Positions 1-9,874 of a stretch of 64,000 bases of DNA are shown one piece after another. The translations under genes and the position numbers were made by a program. The DNA comes from Cytophagaceae bacterium (lineage in GTDB: Bacteria > Bacteroidota > Bacteroidia > Cytophagales > Flexibacteraceae). Below the pieces are notes generated by a model that was given only the letters and a program-made list of their open reading frames with translations, did no database searches and was not told where the DNA came from. Location: contig JAIXQU010000101.1 in NCBI GenBank assembly GCA_027485575.1, positions 1-64,000 on the forward strand, written 5' to 3'. Every line of letters begins with the position of its first letter. The stretch's first letter is position 1.

Positions 1-1
1 C

Positions 2-250
2 CGAAACTTATTGCTATCCTGGAATTTAGATTTGTTACCCGAGATTTTTCAACAATATAAATTGCCCTTTTCCGTATTAATTTCAGGTTATATAGTACAT
101 TTTTCCCCCGGTTTTATTAAAACCATGTATACCCGGTGGATCCAAAAAATGCCAATTTGGTTGTTGTGCCTGGTTGCTGTTTGTACCGTTCTATTTGTTT
201 TTCAATTTAAGGAAGCCGAAAGCCAACCTTTTATTTATTTCCAATTTTAG
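2..250 (+). CDS. MBOAT family O-acyltransferase, C-terminal fragment (AlgI-like)
   Basis: Partial gene entering from the left edge; the frame is open from base 2, so the true start lies outside. The last 80 or so residues are hydrophobic and end in AESQPFIYFQF, an ending I associate with Bacteroidota membrane-bound O-acyltransferases related to alginate acetylase AlgI. The motif HFSPGFIKTMY and a final transmembrane segment (PIWLLCLVAVCTVLFVF) fit the C-terminal helices of that family. The catalytic histidine region is not in the window, so the assignment rests on the tail only. Its stop codon overlaps the stop of the convergent histidine kinase gene by 4 bases. Confidence 0.6.
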   Translation, partial: RNLLLSWNLDLLPEIFQQYKLPFSVLISGYIVHFSPGFIKTMYTRWIQKMPIWLLCLVAVCTVLFVFQFKEAESQPFIYFQF

Positions 251-2217
251 ATGTCATTAAAAGATTCTAAAACCGGGTTTATTTCTTTCAAAGCATCATG
301 ATATTGAGACTCGACGATTCTCATTTTTTCAATTACAATTTCAAGATTTTCATTTTGCTTGAGCATTCTTTCCATCAGGCTTAATGTGGTGGCAGTTTCC
401 TGCATACCCATGGCAGAAAATGTTGATACAAGCTTATGCACCAATTTAATCGCTGCCTGGCCATTCCTTTCTTCTAAAAATTTACTGGCAGAACTTATTT
501 CTTCGCAAATGTCATTTTTAAAAACACCTAAGATGTATTTAAAAGTCTCCTGGTCTTTTCCGAATTTCTCCTTGATAAATTCAAAATCCAAAGACTTGGA
601 AAGTTCATTTTTTTCTCCTGGCAAAGGTTTGAAGCTTATTTTTTCATCTTCGCTGGATGAAAACTTTCGAAGTACCCTGAAAAGGTCTTTTTGCTGGTAA
701 GGCTTGGTAATAAAATCATTCATACCCGCCTCCTTGGCCCTAATTTTTGTCTCTGTAAAGGCATCAGCGGTCAGCGCAACAATGGGTATCTGATTGGCCG
801 GGGATTTTAAAGTCTTTCTAACAAATCTGGCCACTTCAAATCCATCAATTTCAGGCATTTGCAGGTCCAAGAGTATTATGTCAAAAGTTCTTCTTTGGAG
901 TTTTGCAATGGCTTCAAAACCGTCGTTGGCCAACTCAACCGTAACTCCCCATGATGTCAAAATTTGCCTGGCCAGTAGCTGGTTAATTTTGTTGTCTTCG
1001 ACCAATAAAACTTTCAAGTCAACAAATTTTCCAAAATCTATTTCTTCAAACCCTTCCTCTTTTTCAAAATCCTTTTGGGTGGCTTTTAAATAGCTTAAAA
1101 AGAAAGTGAATGTTGTTCCTTTTCCAACCGTACTTTTTACACTTATTTCTCCAGCCTGCATTTCCACCAACCTTTTGGTGATGGAAAGACCTAGTCCTGT
1201 TCCCTGAGATTTGAATCTTTGATTGGAATGAACCTGAGTAAAACTGTTAAATATTGAATTTAGTTTATCTTTTGGTATGCCAATTCCTGTGTCAGAAACT
1301 TTAAATTCCAATACAATCTCAGTTTCATTTTCGCTGAGTATGTCGATGTTGAGTTTGATTTTTCCGGTTTGGGTAAATTTTATGCTATTGCCCAAAAGAT
1401 TTAATAAAATTTGAGAAAGTCTGACTGCATCTCCTTTCAAATATTTTGGAATCGATCCGGAAATCTGGATTTCATACAGGATGTTTTTTGCCAGCGCCGA
1501 AAGTGTAATACTTTTATTTAACTCTTCCAGAACCGAAAAAAAATCAAATGCCTGTATTTCAAAGGTAAATTTTCCGGCTTCGATTTTAGAAAAATCAAGA
1601 ATATCGTTGATAATGGTGAGTAGATTATTGGCTGAAAACCGAATGGCTTTAAGGTTTTCAGAAGAATTTTCATCTAATTTTTTATTGATTAGGAGTTCTG
1701 TAAGCCCAATGATTGCATTCATTGGAGTTCTAATCTCATGGCTCATACTGGAAAGAAATGCCGATTTGGCACGAGCATCTGCAAGTGCAGCCTCTTTGTC
1801 ATAACGCAGTTCGCTTTCTAAACTTATTTTTTTCGAGACATCCATGCCAACAACCGAAACGCCGATTTGAATTCCTTTTGCATTAAATACAGGACTAAAA
1901 ATAAATTCAAACCAGATTTTTTTCTTCTTGGAATTTCCGAATTCATGAACCACCGTTTCCTTCAGACCTGCAAGTGCCTTGTTTAGTGCGTCATTAAATA
2001 TTTTTTTATCCGTAGATTCAGATATGAGAAAAAGTGGATTTAGATTTAAATGTAGTTCATTGCCGTAACAATTTTGCATCATTTCTGCATGTGACTTATT
2101 GAAAAACAAGTAGTTACCCTGCGTGTCGAGGGAAAAGAATTGTTCATCCAGGGCGTTCAAAAATACCGGAATCAATTTGCTTTGGTCAAAAAACGGTTCT
2201 TTTTCTGAATCAGTCAT
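247..2217 (-). CDS. Hybrid sensor histidine kinase/response regulator with HPt domain
   Basis: A 656-residue one-piece phosphorelay. An N-terminal PAS-like region (about 15-130) is followed by a short coiled linker, a HisKA dimerisation domain with phospho-acceptor His160 in SMSHEIRTPMN, and a HATPase domain (N-box Asn277, DTGIGIP at 309-315, GTGLGL at 339-344). A receiver domain follows (acidic pocket LLVEDN at 404-409, phospho-acceptor Asp451, Lys505), then a C-terminal HPt domain with likely phospho-acceptor His594 (LVHKLVS). No transmembrane helices or signal peptide are visible, so it is probably a cytoplasmic sensor. The order supports a His-Asp-His relay that needs a separate output regulator, which is not encoded nearby. 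The signal is unknown. Confidence 0.93.
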   Translation of the reverse strand: MTDSEKEPFFDQSKLIPVFLNALDEQFFSLDTQGNYLFFNKSHAEMMQNCYGNELHLNLNPLFLISESTDKKIFNDALNKALAGLKETVVHEFGNSKKKKIWFEFIFSPVFNAKGIQIGVSVVGMDVSKKISLESELRYDKEAALADARAKSAFLSSMSHEIRTPMNAIIGLTELLINKKLDENSSENLKAIRFSANNLLTIINDILDFSKIEAGKFTFEIQAFDFFSVLEELNKSITLSALAKNILYEIQISGSIPKYLKGDAVRLSQILLNLLGNSIKFTQTGKIKLNIDILSENETEIVLEFKVSDTGIGIPKDKLNSIFNSFTQVHSNQRFKSQGTGLGLSITKRLVEMQAGEISVKSTVGKGTTFTFFLSYLKATQKDFEKEEGFEEIDFGKFVDLKVLLVEDNKINQLLARQILTSWGVTVELANDGFEAIAKLQRRTFDIILLDLQMPEIDGFEVARFVRKTLKSPANQIPIVALTADAFTETKIRAKEAGMNDFITKPYQQKDLFRVLRKFSSSEDEKISFKPLPGEKNELSKSLDFEFIKEKFGKDQETFKYILGVFKNDICEEISSASKFLEERNGQAAIKLVHKLVSTFSAMGMQETATTLSLMERMLKQNENLEIVIEKMRIVESQYHDALKEINPVLESFNDI

Positions 2218-2651
2218 TTCCTGTTTTTACTTGTGGGCTGATTACAAATTTGGGTTTACAGAAAATACAATTCCAATTTTTTTTTTCGACCCATGTCAGA
2301 TTTTGGATTTTGAGGACCAATTCGAATAAATTCCTTTCGTTATAACCATGATTTTTTTTTGAATTCAAATTTAAGTTCCTCAAATACAGAATAATAAATT
2401 TGATTTTTTCAAAATTTTATTGAATTGAACAAATGCAAGTTTCAATAAACAATATCGCCATATTGTTTAACCTTAACTGGTGTTTTGGAAATCAACTGGT
2501 TTTCGGTAAAACTTTAAATTTAGACTTTGGCAATAATCCTAAATTTTTAGAATACCAGATTACTCATTAATAATTAGAGGGTGAAGCACAAATTTTGCAC
2601 TATTTTTGCCATCCCATTTTGGCTTTCAGAGCCATTAATTAAAAAATAATA
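2218..2651. other. Intergenic region between divergent histidine kinase and secA
   Basis: A 434-base AT-rich stretch separates two divergent genes. It holds a TAnnTTTG box for secA near its right end. No open frame, repeat or RNA gene was recognised in the rest. Confidence 0.6.
2601..2608 (+). promoter_or_regulatory. Candidate secA minus-7 box (TATTTTTG)
   Basis: TATTTTTG matches the Bacteroidota TAnnTTTG consensus exactly and would start transcription about 40 bases before the secA ATG. I see no TTG at the expected minus-33 spacing, so support is moderate. Confidence 0.45.
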
Positions 2652-5600
2652 ATGCTAAATCTGCTCACAAAAGCTATTGCAGCTGTCTTTGGAACTAAAT
2701 CTGAAAAAGACCTCAAGGAGCTTTACCCATATGTTACCAGAATCAATGATGCCTGGCATAAGCTAACAAATATATCAAACGATCAACTTCGAAACAGGAC
2801 AATAGAATTAAAGGATTTTATTCAATCTGGATTAAAGTCTATTGATCAGCAAATCAATGATTTAAAATCCAAAATAGAAACCAGCCCCGATATATCCGTT
2901 ACTGAAAAGGAAGGCTATTTTGTTCAGATCGATAAACTTGAATTAGAAAGAAATCAAAGACTTGAAGTGCTGCTTTTGGAAATTTTACCAGAAGCATTTG
3001 CCGTGGTAAAAGAGACCGCAAGGCGATTTGCTACATCTGATGGAATCGAAGTAACAGCCAATGATTTTGATCGGGAACTTGCTCAAAATAGAGATAGCAT
3101 TAAAATCGATGGTTCAAAGGCTTTTTGGAGTTCAACCTGGAAAGTGGCCGGCAACGATGTCCGATGGGAAATGGTACACTATGATGTTCAGCTGATTGGG
3201 GGAACTGTTCTACACAGTGGAAAAATTTCAGAAATGGCAACTGGTGAAGGTAAAACCTTAGTTTCGACTCTTCCTGCCTATCTAAATGCCCTTGCCGGAA
3301 AAGGAGTTCATATTGTAACGGTGAACGATTACCTGGCAAAACGGGATTCTGAGTGGAATGGAACTTTGTTTGAGTTCCATGGGCTGAGGGTAGATTGTAT
3401 AGACAAGCATCAGCCTAATACTGAAGAAAGAAGGAATGCCTATCAGGCTGATATTACCTATGGAACCAATAACGAGTTTGGCTTTGATTATTTGAGGGAT
3501 AACATGGCCCACGACAAAGATGAATTGGTTCAAAGGAAATTGCACTTTGCCATGGTGGATGAAGTTGACTCCGTTTTGATTGATGACGCCAGAACGCCTT
3601 TGATCATATCCGGGCCCATGGCACAGGGAGACAGACAGGATTTTGAGTCCTTAAAACCAAGGGTTTCCAAACTGGTTGAAGCTCAAAAAGCACTGGTCCA
3701 AAAATTACTCATCGAATCAAAAAAACTAATTGGTGAAGGAAATGATAAAGATGGAGGACTGGCACTTTTCAGGGCACATCGAGGTCTGCCTAAATATAAG
3801 CCGCTAATCAAATATTTGTCAGAATCCGGAATGCGGGTAATACTCCAAAAAACAGAAAATCTGCATTTGGAAGACAACCAGAAAAGAATGCCGGAAGCAG
3901 ATAAAATTCTTTATTTCACCATCGACGAAAGAAACAACTCCATTGATCTCACAGAGCAGGGAATCGATTTTATTACCTCTTCCGGCGAAGATCCTCAGTT
4001 CTTTATTTTACCCGATGTTGGGGCCGCAATGGCCGCTATTGAAAACAATAAGGCACTTACTTCACAGCAAAAAATCGAAGAAAAGGATTCTTTAATCAGT
4101 GATTATTCAGAAAAGTCTCAAAGGATTCATACAATTCAGCAACTTCTCAAGGCTTATTGTCTTTTTGAAAAAGAGGTTGAGTACATCATTGTTGATGGGA
4201 AAGTAAAAATCGTAGATGAACAAACCGGTCGTATCATGGAAGGCCGCCGGTATTCTGATGGATTGCACCAGGCAATTGAGGCAAAAGAAAGTGTAAAAAT
4301 TGAGGATGCTACCCAGACTTACGCTACAGTCACACTTCAAAACTATTTCCGGATGTACCACAAGCTTTGTGGAATGACCGGAACAGCGGAAACAGAAGCG
4401 GGTGAGTTCTGGCAAATATATAAGTTGGATGTAGTCACCATTCCAACCAATAAAAAGGCAGTAAGAAAAGATTCTGAAGATAAGGTTTACAAAACCATTA
4501 GAGAGAAATTTAATGCGGTTGTAGAAGAAATTGAGATCTTAACCAAGGCCGACAGGCCAGTTTTGGTGGGTACCACTTCGGTAGAAATTTCTGAGCTTTT
4601 AAGCAGGATGCTTAAGCTAAGAAACATCAAACACCAGGTTTTGAATGCCAAGTACCACCAGAAAGAAGCAGAAATTGTAGCCGAAGCGGGTAAACCGGGA
4701 ACAGTAACCATTGCCACCAATATGGCTGGAAGGGGAACAGATATAAAACTAACTGAAATTTCAAGAAATGCCGGAGGTTTGGCCATTATTGGTACAGAAA
4801 GGCATGAATCCAGAAGGGTAGACAGGCAGTTAAGAGGAAGGTCCGGGCGACAGGGAGATCCGGGAAGTTCGCAATTCTTTGTAAGTCTCGAAGATGATTT
4901 GATGCGACTTTTTGGTTCTGACAGAATCAGTAAACTTATGGACAGGATGGGTTTTCAGGAGGGCGAAGTAATTCAACATTCCATGATCACCAACTCTATA
5001 GAAAGAGCCCAGAAAAAGGTTGAAGAAAACAATTTTGGTATCAGGAAAAGACTTTTGGAATATGATGATGTGATGAACTCACAAAGAGAGGTCATTTACA
5101 AAAGAAGAAGAAATGCCCTGATTGGCGACAGATTGGCCCTTGATATTCAGAACCTTATTTGGGATACTTGTTCTAATCTTGTAGAAAGCAATAAGGTTGG
5201 CCAGGTTGATTTTGAGAAATTCCAAATGGAATGTCAGCATAACTTCGCCTATATACCAGACATTCAGGAAGAAGCATTCAGGAATGAAAAGAAGGATGCA
5301 TTGGTTTCAAAACTGTTTGGCCAGGTTAACAAGATCTACAAAGAAAGATGTACGCTTATAAAAGAAGCTACGTTGCCGGTATTTAATCAAATCAATACAG
5401 AACAGGGAGGTAGAATAGAAAATGTAGTAGTCCCTGTTACGGATGGCAAGCGATTTATGCAAATGCCGGTTTCCTTGAAAAAAGTTCTTGAAAATAACGG
5501 TGAAGAACTCGTTAAAACCATTCAGCAACAAGGTTCTTTGGTTTTCATTGACCAGACCTGGAAAGAGCATCTGAGAGATATGGATGAGCTGAAGCAATCT

Positions 5601-6020
5601 GTTAACAATGCCGTTTATGAGCAGAAAGATCCACTTTTGGTGTACAAATTCGAGGCGTTGAAGCTATTCAAAACTTTTGTTTACAAAGTGAATGAAGATT
5701 TGGTTTCATTTATTTTAAAGGCAAATATCCATGCTGAAGAACAAGCACCAATACCACAAAGGGCACAAAGACCAGATCCAAAGCCAGTTTTAAGAGAGAG
5801 TAGAGCTCCTGAACCTGCCATGGCTGGAAATATGCCTCAGGGTCAATTTGAAGATGAACCCCAAATTCCAAAATCACAGCCAGTTAAGGTAGAAAAAGTT
5901 GCAAACAGGAATGAAAGGGTTTCTGTACGGTATTTCAATGGTGAGCTTAAGCGAGATGTTAAATACAAAACCGTTGAAGATGATATCCTTGCCAATCGTT
6001 GTGTGATAGTGGATATGTAA
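2652..6020 (+). CDS. secA: Preprotein translocase ATPase SecA
   Basis: Motor ATPase that drives unfolded preproteins through SecYEG. At 1122 residues it has the large size typical of Bacteroidota SecA. Walker A ATGEGKT is at residues 196-202 and the DEVD Walker B box at 303-306. The nucleotide-binding fold is interrupted by the preprotein cross-linking domain. The second motor half contains TNMAGRGTDIKL and the arginine-finger region GTERHESRRVDRQLRGRSGR. The proline-rich tail (from about residue 1030) ends in RCVIVDM and lacks the C-terminal cysteine/histidine zinc motif that binds SecB in many SecA proteins. The gene stands alone, behind its own candidate promoter. Confidence 0.98.
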   Translation: MLNLLTKAIAAVFGTKSEKDLKELYPYVTRINDAWHKLTNISNDQLRNRTIELKDFIQSGLKSIDQQINDLKSKIETSPDISVTEKEGYFVQIDKLELERNQRLEVLLLEILPEAFAVVKETARRFATSDGIEVTANDFDRELAQNRDSIKIDGSKAFWSSTWKVAGNDVRWEMVHYDVQLIGGTVLHSGKISEMATGEGKTLVSTLPAYLNALAGKGVHIVTVNDYLAKRDSEWNGTLFEFHGLRVDCIDKHQPNTEERRNAYQADITYGTNNEFGFDYLRDNMAHDKDELVQRKLHFAMVDEVDSVLIDDARTPLIISGPMAQGDRQDFESLKPRVSKLVEAQKALVQKLLIESKKLIGEGNDKDGGLALFRAHRGLPKYKPLIKYLSESGMRVILQKTENLHLEDNQKRMPEADKILYFTIDERNNSIDLTEQGIDFITSSGEDPQFFILPDVGAAMAAIENNKALTSQQKIEEKDSLISDYSEKSQRIHTIQQLLKAYCLFEKEVEYIIVDGKVKIVDEQTGRIMEGRRYSDGLHQAIEAKESVKIEDATQTYATVTLQNYFRMYHKLCGMTGTAETEAGEFWQIYKLDVVTIPTNKKAVRKDSEDKVYKTIREKFNAVVEEIEILTKADRPVLVGTTSVEISELLSRMLKLRNIKHQVLNAKYHQKEAEIVAEAGKPGTVTIATNMAGRGTDIKLTEISRNAGGLAIIGTERHESRRVDRQLRGRSGRQGDPGSSQFFVSLEDDLMRLFGSDRISKLMDRMGFQEGEVIQHSMITNSIERAQKKVEENNFGIRKRLLEYDDVMNSQREVIYKRRRNALIGDRLALDIQNLIWDTCSNLVESNKVGQVDFEKFQMECQHNFAYIPDIQEEAFRNEKKDALVSKLFGQVNKIYKERCTLIKEATLPVFNQINTEQGGRIENVVVPVTDGKRFMQMPVSLKKVLENNGEELVKTIQQQGSLVFIDQTWKEHLRDMDELKQSVNNAVYEQKDPLLVYKFEALKLFKTFVYKVNEDLVSFILKANIHAEEQAPIPQRAQRPDPKPVLRESRAPEPAMAGNMPQGQFEDEPQIPKSQPVKVEKVANRNERVSVRYFNGELKRDVKYKTVEDDILANRCVIVDM

Positions 6021-6172
6021 AACTTTTCAACTGAATTGGCCGCTGATTATCAGGTTATCGTATTTGGATTTTTTGTTCGACTTAATCAGATGAATGCCAA
6101 AAGACGTTAACCTGTTTGAAAGCAGAAACTGTATTTTAATTATTTGTTTCCTTTAAAGTAGTAGTTCTTCCA

Positions 6173-7606
6173 ATGATTCAGTATTTCAAATTAGGCTCAT
6201 GGGATAGACTTATTCTACTATTTGTTCTCTTTGGACTGATTCAATTTCCTTTTCTTTTTCTCAATAACCACCTTCTTTTGCCTGAGCTGCTCTGGTTAAG
6301 ATTGGGGGAAAGGTTATCTTCCGGGTGGAGATTGTATGCCCAGGCAATGGATGATACAGGTCCACTTTCAGCCTTAGTTTATGCAGGAATTGCAAGCATT
6401 AAAGGGGTAGATTTTTATATTTTCAGATACCTTGGGGCCATCTTAATTGTTATTCAGGCTTTTTGGCTCAACCAGATTGCCCAAAGATTTCAATTGATTA
6501 CGGAGCGGAATTTTTTAATCGCATTTTTTTATGTCATTTTCTCTCAAATTGGACCCGATGCAGCAACCCTCTCCCCAACACTTATGGCAAACACTTTTAT
6601 TATTGCTGCATATGGGAGGATCTTTAAACTAATCAGGTTTGGCCCGGATAACAATGATGTCATGTACCTCGGGTTGGTTATTGGATTGGCAACGCTTTGC
6701 TACCAGCCATCTGTTATTTTATTATTTCCATTTTACCTAAGTGCTTTATTTTTTTCTGGGCTAAGGCTGAACCAATATTTTATTATTCTGGTAGCGGTGG
6801 TAGTTCCCATTGCCGCAGTTTATTCTTTTTTTGTTTTGGGTGGGGGTGAATCTGAATTCTGGACTTGTTTTTTAAGTCCTTTCAGAATTCGTTTTTTACA
6901 AAGCTGGGTCGGTTGGGAGCTTATTTTAGGTTATGGTGGTTTAATGGTGCTGCTCTCATTACTTGGTTGGGCTTTGGCCAATCGAAGTTCAAGGGTAAAC
7001 TTTCAGTTATTGGGCTATTCCGTTTTCTTTTTTGGATTGGTTGGAAGTAGCTTCATGGTGTTTTTTGGGACCATCCAAACTACCTACCAACTATGTTTTT
7101 TAGTACCTCATGTGGCTTTTTTTATGGCCCAGTTTGTCAGTTTTTCTAAAAGTGTTTTGGTCCAGGAAATTTTAGTATTGTTTATTGTTTTTATAATGGT
7201 GGGTGGTTTTTTTGGAATGGCCGATCCCAGTTTTGGAAAACAAATCTTCAATCATCAACTCTTTGTCGGGGAGCCACCAAAAGGGTTTAAGGTAAATTTT
7301 GAAAACAGAAATCTGCTCCTTCTTTCCAATGATTTTCGGTATTACAAATACAACAAATCGGCCACAAGATTCTTCAAATTTTATATGTCTGGCCTCAATG
7401 AAAATCTAAGCCAAACCCACGAAGGGCTTATTTTTTGGTATCAATGCCTGGAAGAAAATCCTCCGGAATTAATCTATGATCCTTCCGGCCTAGTTCCGGC
7501 CCTGGCAGTGAGAATTCCAGAATTTGGGAAGTGCTACAGAGCTTCTTTTTATCCTAAATTGTATGAGGCCATTCCCGGTACCCGGTTTGGGCTTGGTGAA
7601 AAATAA
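6173..7606 (+). CDS. Multi-pass inner-membrane protein of unknown function (GT-C/DUF6427-like)
   Basis: A 477-residue protein with roughly ten hydrophobic segments in the first 360 residues (for example DRLILLFVLFGLIQFPFLFL and later VLVQEILVLFIVFIMVGG). A soluble domain of about 110 residues follows. The short charged loop after the first helix (RLGERLSSGWRLYAQAMDDTGPLS) resembles the first extracytoplasmic loop of GT-C-fold glycosyltransferases and of the Bacteroidota DUF6427 proteins, where an Asp often follows helix 1. That resemblance is by eye only. It lies 150 bases downstream of secA and runs toward hemF with 28 bases between stops. No enzymatic function can be assigned. Confidence 0.7.
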   Translation: MIQYFKLGSWDRLILLFVLFGLIQFPFLFLNNHLLLPELLWLRLGERLSSGWRLYAQAMDDTGPLSALVYAGIASIKGVDFYIFRYLGAILIVIQAFWLNQIAQRFQLITERNFLIAFFYVIFSQIGPDAATLSPTLMANTFIIAAYGRIFKLIRFGPDNNDVMYLGLVIGLATLCYQPSVILLFPFYLSALFFSGLRLNQYFIILVAVVVPIAAVYSFFVLGGGESEFWTCFLSPFRIRFLQSWVGWELILGYGGLMVLLSLLGWALANRSSRVNFQLLGYSVFFFGLVGSSFMVFFGTIQTTYQLCFLVPHVAFFMAQFVSFSKSVLVQEILVLFIVFIMVGGFFGMADPSFGKQIFNHQLFVGEPPKGFKVNFENRNLLLLSNDFRYYKYNKSATRFFKFYMSGLNENLSQTHEGLIFWYQCLEENPPELIYDPSGLVPALAVRIPEFGKCYRASFYPKLYEAIPGTRFGLGEK

Positions 7607-7634
7607 TTTACCAACCTTTACACATGGCGTGGAT

Positions 7635-8528
7635 CTAAATCCAGGTAATCCCCTTTCTGAAAAATTGCTGACTTTTCCATTCCTCCGTTTCTTCTTTGGG
7701 GAAATAGTTGGACTCCCATCTGGCAAGGGGTGGCATACTCATTAAAATGGACTCAGTCCGGCCATTGGTTTCCAACCCAAATTTAGTTCCGGCATCGTAA
7801 ACAAGGTTAAATTCCACATACCGGGACCTGCGGTGAAGCTGCCATTCCTTCTCTTTTTCTCCCCAGATTAGGTTTTTCCTTTTTGACATGAGCTGGGTAT
7901 AAATGGGCGCAAAAGCAGAACCTACAGATTGGGTGAGCAACCAGAGTTTATCAAATTGTTTATCATCAACAGCTTCCATCCGGTCATAGAAAATTCCCCC
8001 AATTCCTCTCGTTTCATTTCTATGGGGGATAAAAAAATAATTGTCAGCTGTTTCTTTAAATGTGTTATAGCTTTGATAATCAAAGCTTTCGCATGCGTTT
8101 TTTAAACTCTGATGGAAAAATCTCCCATCTTCTTCAAATACAAAAGCAGGGGTAAGGTCTATCCCGCCACCAAACCAGTTTTGGCCGTTTGAAAGTTCAA
8201 AATACCGCACATTCATATGAATGATAGGCACCCAGGGGTTTTCAGGATGGATGACAATGGAAACTCCGGTCGCAAAAAAATCTTTGGCTTCCGTCTTAAA
8301 ACTTTGTTGAATGGGTTTTGGCGTTTCTCCAAAAACTGCTGAAAAATTAACTCCTCCTTTTTCGATTACGTTGCCTCCAACAAGAAGTCTGGTTAAACCC
8401 CCTCCGCCGCCTGGTCTTTCCCATTTTTCAGACCCAAATTTGCCTTTTCCATCTTCTTTTTCAAGTTGCGAGATGATGTCAGATTGCAAATCCTGGAACC
8501 AGTCGGCTATTTTTTCTCTTTTTTCCAT
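7635..8528 (-). CDS. hemF: Oxygen-dependent coproporphyrinogen III oxidase
   Basis: Converts coproporphyrinogen III to protoporphyrinogen IX with O2, an aerobic step of haem synthesis in the cytoplasm. The 297-residue protein is full length and carries family signatures: WERPGGGGGLTRLL near the N-terminus, IHMNVRYFE, GGIDLTPAF, ETRGIGGIFYDR and the late block RRSRYVEFNLVYDAGTKFGL. This last block includes the ERRGRYVEFNL-type segment that defines the active site. The ATG chosen gives the normal length. It is divergently transcribed from def across 193 bases and convergent with the membrane protein upstream in the window. Confidence 0.97.
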   Translation of the reverse strand: MEKREKIADWFQDLQSDIISQLEKEDGKGKFGSEKWERPGGGGGLTRLLVGGNVIEKGGVNFSAVFGETPKPIQQSFKTEAKDFFATGVSIVIHPENPWVPIIHMNVRYFELSNGQNWFGGGIDLTPAFVFEEDGRFFHQSLKNACESFDYQSYNTFKETADNYFFIPHRNETRGIGGIFYDRMEAVDDKQFDKLWLLTQSVGSAFAPIYTQLMSKRKNLIWGEKEKEWQLHRRSRYVEFNLVYDAGTKFGLETNGRTESILMSMPPLARWESNYFPKEETEEWKSQQFFRKGITWI

Positions 8529-8698
8529 TAAAAATGTGAACTTAGGGCAAAGATTAAATGATCTCCAATCAAAGCCAATTTATTTGATTATTTAGGTCAG
8601 ATTTTTCTCATGATGAAAAATAATCAGTCTAACAGGCTGATAAAAAGTCTATTAAAGATATTGGTTTAAAAACTATTCGATATCCAACCCTAAGTATT

Positions 8699-8706
8699 TA
8701 CTTTTG
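8699..8706 (+). promoter_or_regulatory. Candidate def minus-7 box (TACTTTTG)
   Basis: TACTTTTG matches TAnnTTTG exactly and lies 15 bases before the def ATG, which implies a leader of about ten bases. No clear minus-33 TTG was found at standard spacing. Confidence 0.45.
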
Positions 8707-8721
8707 TATCAATATTAAGAG

Positions 8722-9282
8722 ATGATTTATCCCATTGTAGCACTTGGAAACCCTGTTTTGAAGGAACGGGCTTCGGAAATTGAACTTAACCATCCAGAGC
8801 TTAAAACACTTATCAATGACATGTTTGAAACCATGTACAATGCCAGCGGTGTTGGTTTGGCTGCTCCACAAATTGGTAAAAGCATCCGGCTTTTTGTAAT
8901 TGATGCAGAACCAATGGATGAGGAAAAGTTGAAAGGGGCGAAAATGGTATTCATCAATCCCTTACGGGTGGAAGAGGAAGGAGAACCCTGGCCCTATGAG
9001 GAAGGTTGCCTAAGTATTCCCGGAATAAGAGAGGCGGTGAAAAGACCCGAAAAAATCACCATTCAATACCATGATGAGACTGGAAATAGCCATAAAAGGA
9101 CATTTGAAGGAATGTTGGCAAGGGTTATCCAGCATGAATATGATCACCTTGAGGGTAAGCTCTTTATCGACTATCTTTCTCCCTTTAGAAAAAAATTGAT
9201 CCAAAATAAGCTAAACGATATTTTAAAGGCAAAAGCAAAAGCAGAATACCCCATTCGGTTTATTCCTCAAGGCAAAAGGTAG
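8722..9282 (+). CDS. def: Peptide deformylase
   Basis: Removes the formyl group from the N-terminal methionine of nascent proteins. All three signature motifs are present: GVGLAAPQIG (Gln50), EGCLSIPG (metal ligand Cys96) and QHEYDHLEG (ligands His138 and His142, catalytic Glu139). The 186-residue length is normal, with a basic C-terminal tail. It stands alone between hemF and the VOC gene. The candidate promoter box lies just upstream, which supports the ATG used. Confidence 0.98.
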   Translation: MIYPIVALGNPVLKERASEIELNHPELKTLINDMFETMYNASGVGLAAPQIGKSIRLFVIDAEPMDEEKLKGAKMVFINPLRVEEEGEPWPYEEGCLSIPGIREAVKRPEKITIQYHDETGNSHKRTFEGMLARVIQHEYDHLEGKLFIDYLSPFRKKLIQNKLNDILKAKAKAEYPIRFIPQGKR

Positions 9283-9484
9283 GCTTTCGGGATTTTTTTT
9301 GAGAGCCAAACCAATTTCAATCTTTTGTTTTAGCATACTAAAATCATATCTGCTTTTGAAATTGAAGTTCTCTGTAGGTGGGTTAGAGTTGCGTATTTAG
9401 GTACCCCTTTGTCGGAATTTTCCTTTTTGCTTTGCCAAATTCAAAATTATAGCCAGATTTGGCCTGACTTAATTATTTGATTTT

Positions 9485-9868
9485 ATGTTCAAAGCTTTAA
9501 CGCCCAATATTTTAGTAGCAGATGTTGAAGAAACTGTGTCTTTTTATACCCATTTGGGTTTTGAAAAAATTGCCCAGGTTCCTGAACATGGTAAGCCCCA
9601 ATGGGCAATGATAAAAGCAGGTGAAATCAGTATTATGATTCAGGACAAAAAATCTGCCGAAAGTGACTTGCCATTTAGGTATACCAATGGCCAAAATGGT
9701 GGAGTTTTGTTATATATGGATGTTGAGGATGTGGAAAAAATGAGAACTAGAATCGATGGTAAAGCTTTGATTATAAAAGATATACACTCCACTTTTTATG
9801 GGACCAATGAACTCATCATTGCCGATCCCGATCATTACCTACTCATTTTTGCAGAAGACAAAAAATAA
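9485..9868 (+). CDS. VOC (glyoxalase/bleomycin-resistance) superfamily protein
   Basis: A 127-residue single-module VOC protein with the typical opening LTPNILVADVEETVSFYTHLGFE and closing GTNELIIADPDHYLLIFAE, which form paired beta-alpha-beta-beta-beta units. His49-like and C-terminal Glu positions that often bind metal in the family are partly present, but the substrate cannot be predicted. Only 6 bases separate it from the S9 peptidase downstream, so the two are probably cotranscribed. Confidence 0.88.
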   Translation: MFKALTPNILVADVEETVSFYTHLGFEKIAQVPEHGKPQWAMIKAGEISIMIQDKKSAESDLPFRYTNGQNGGVLLYMDVEDVEKMRTRIDGKALIIKDIHSTFYGTNELIIADPDHYLLIFAEDKK

Positions 9869-9874
9869 AACAAG

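Noticed and set aside
6021-6172. CTGATTATCAG inverted repeat after secA as a terminator
   Set aside because: The stem is 4 bases with no T run, too weak to call.
9283-9484. Possible regulatory RNA between def and the VOC gene
   Set aside because: Only weak T-rich and AT-rich stretches; no convincing stem or terminator.
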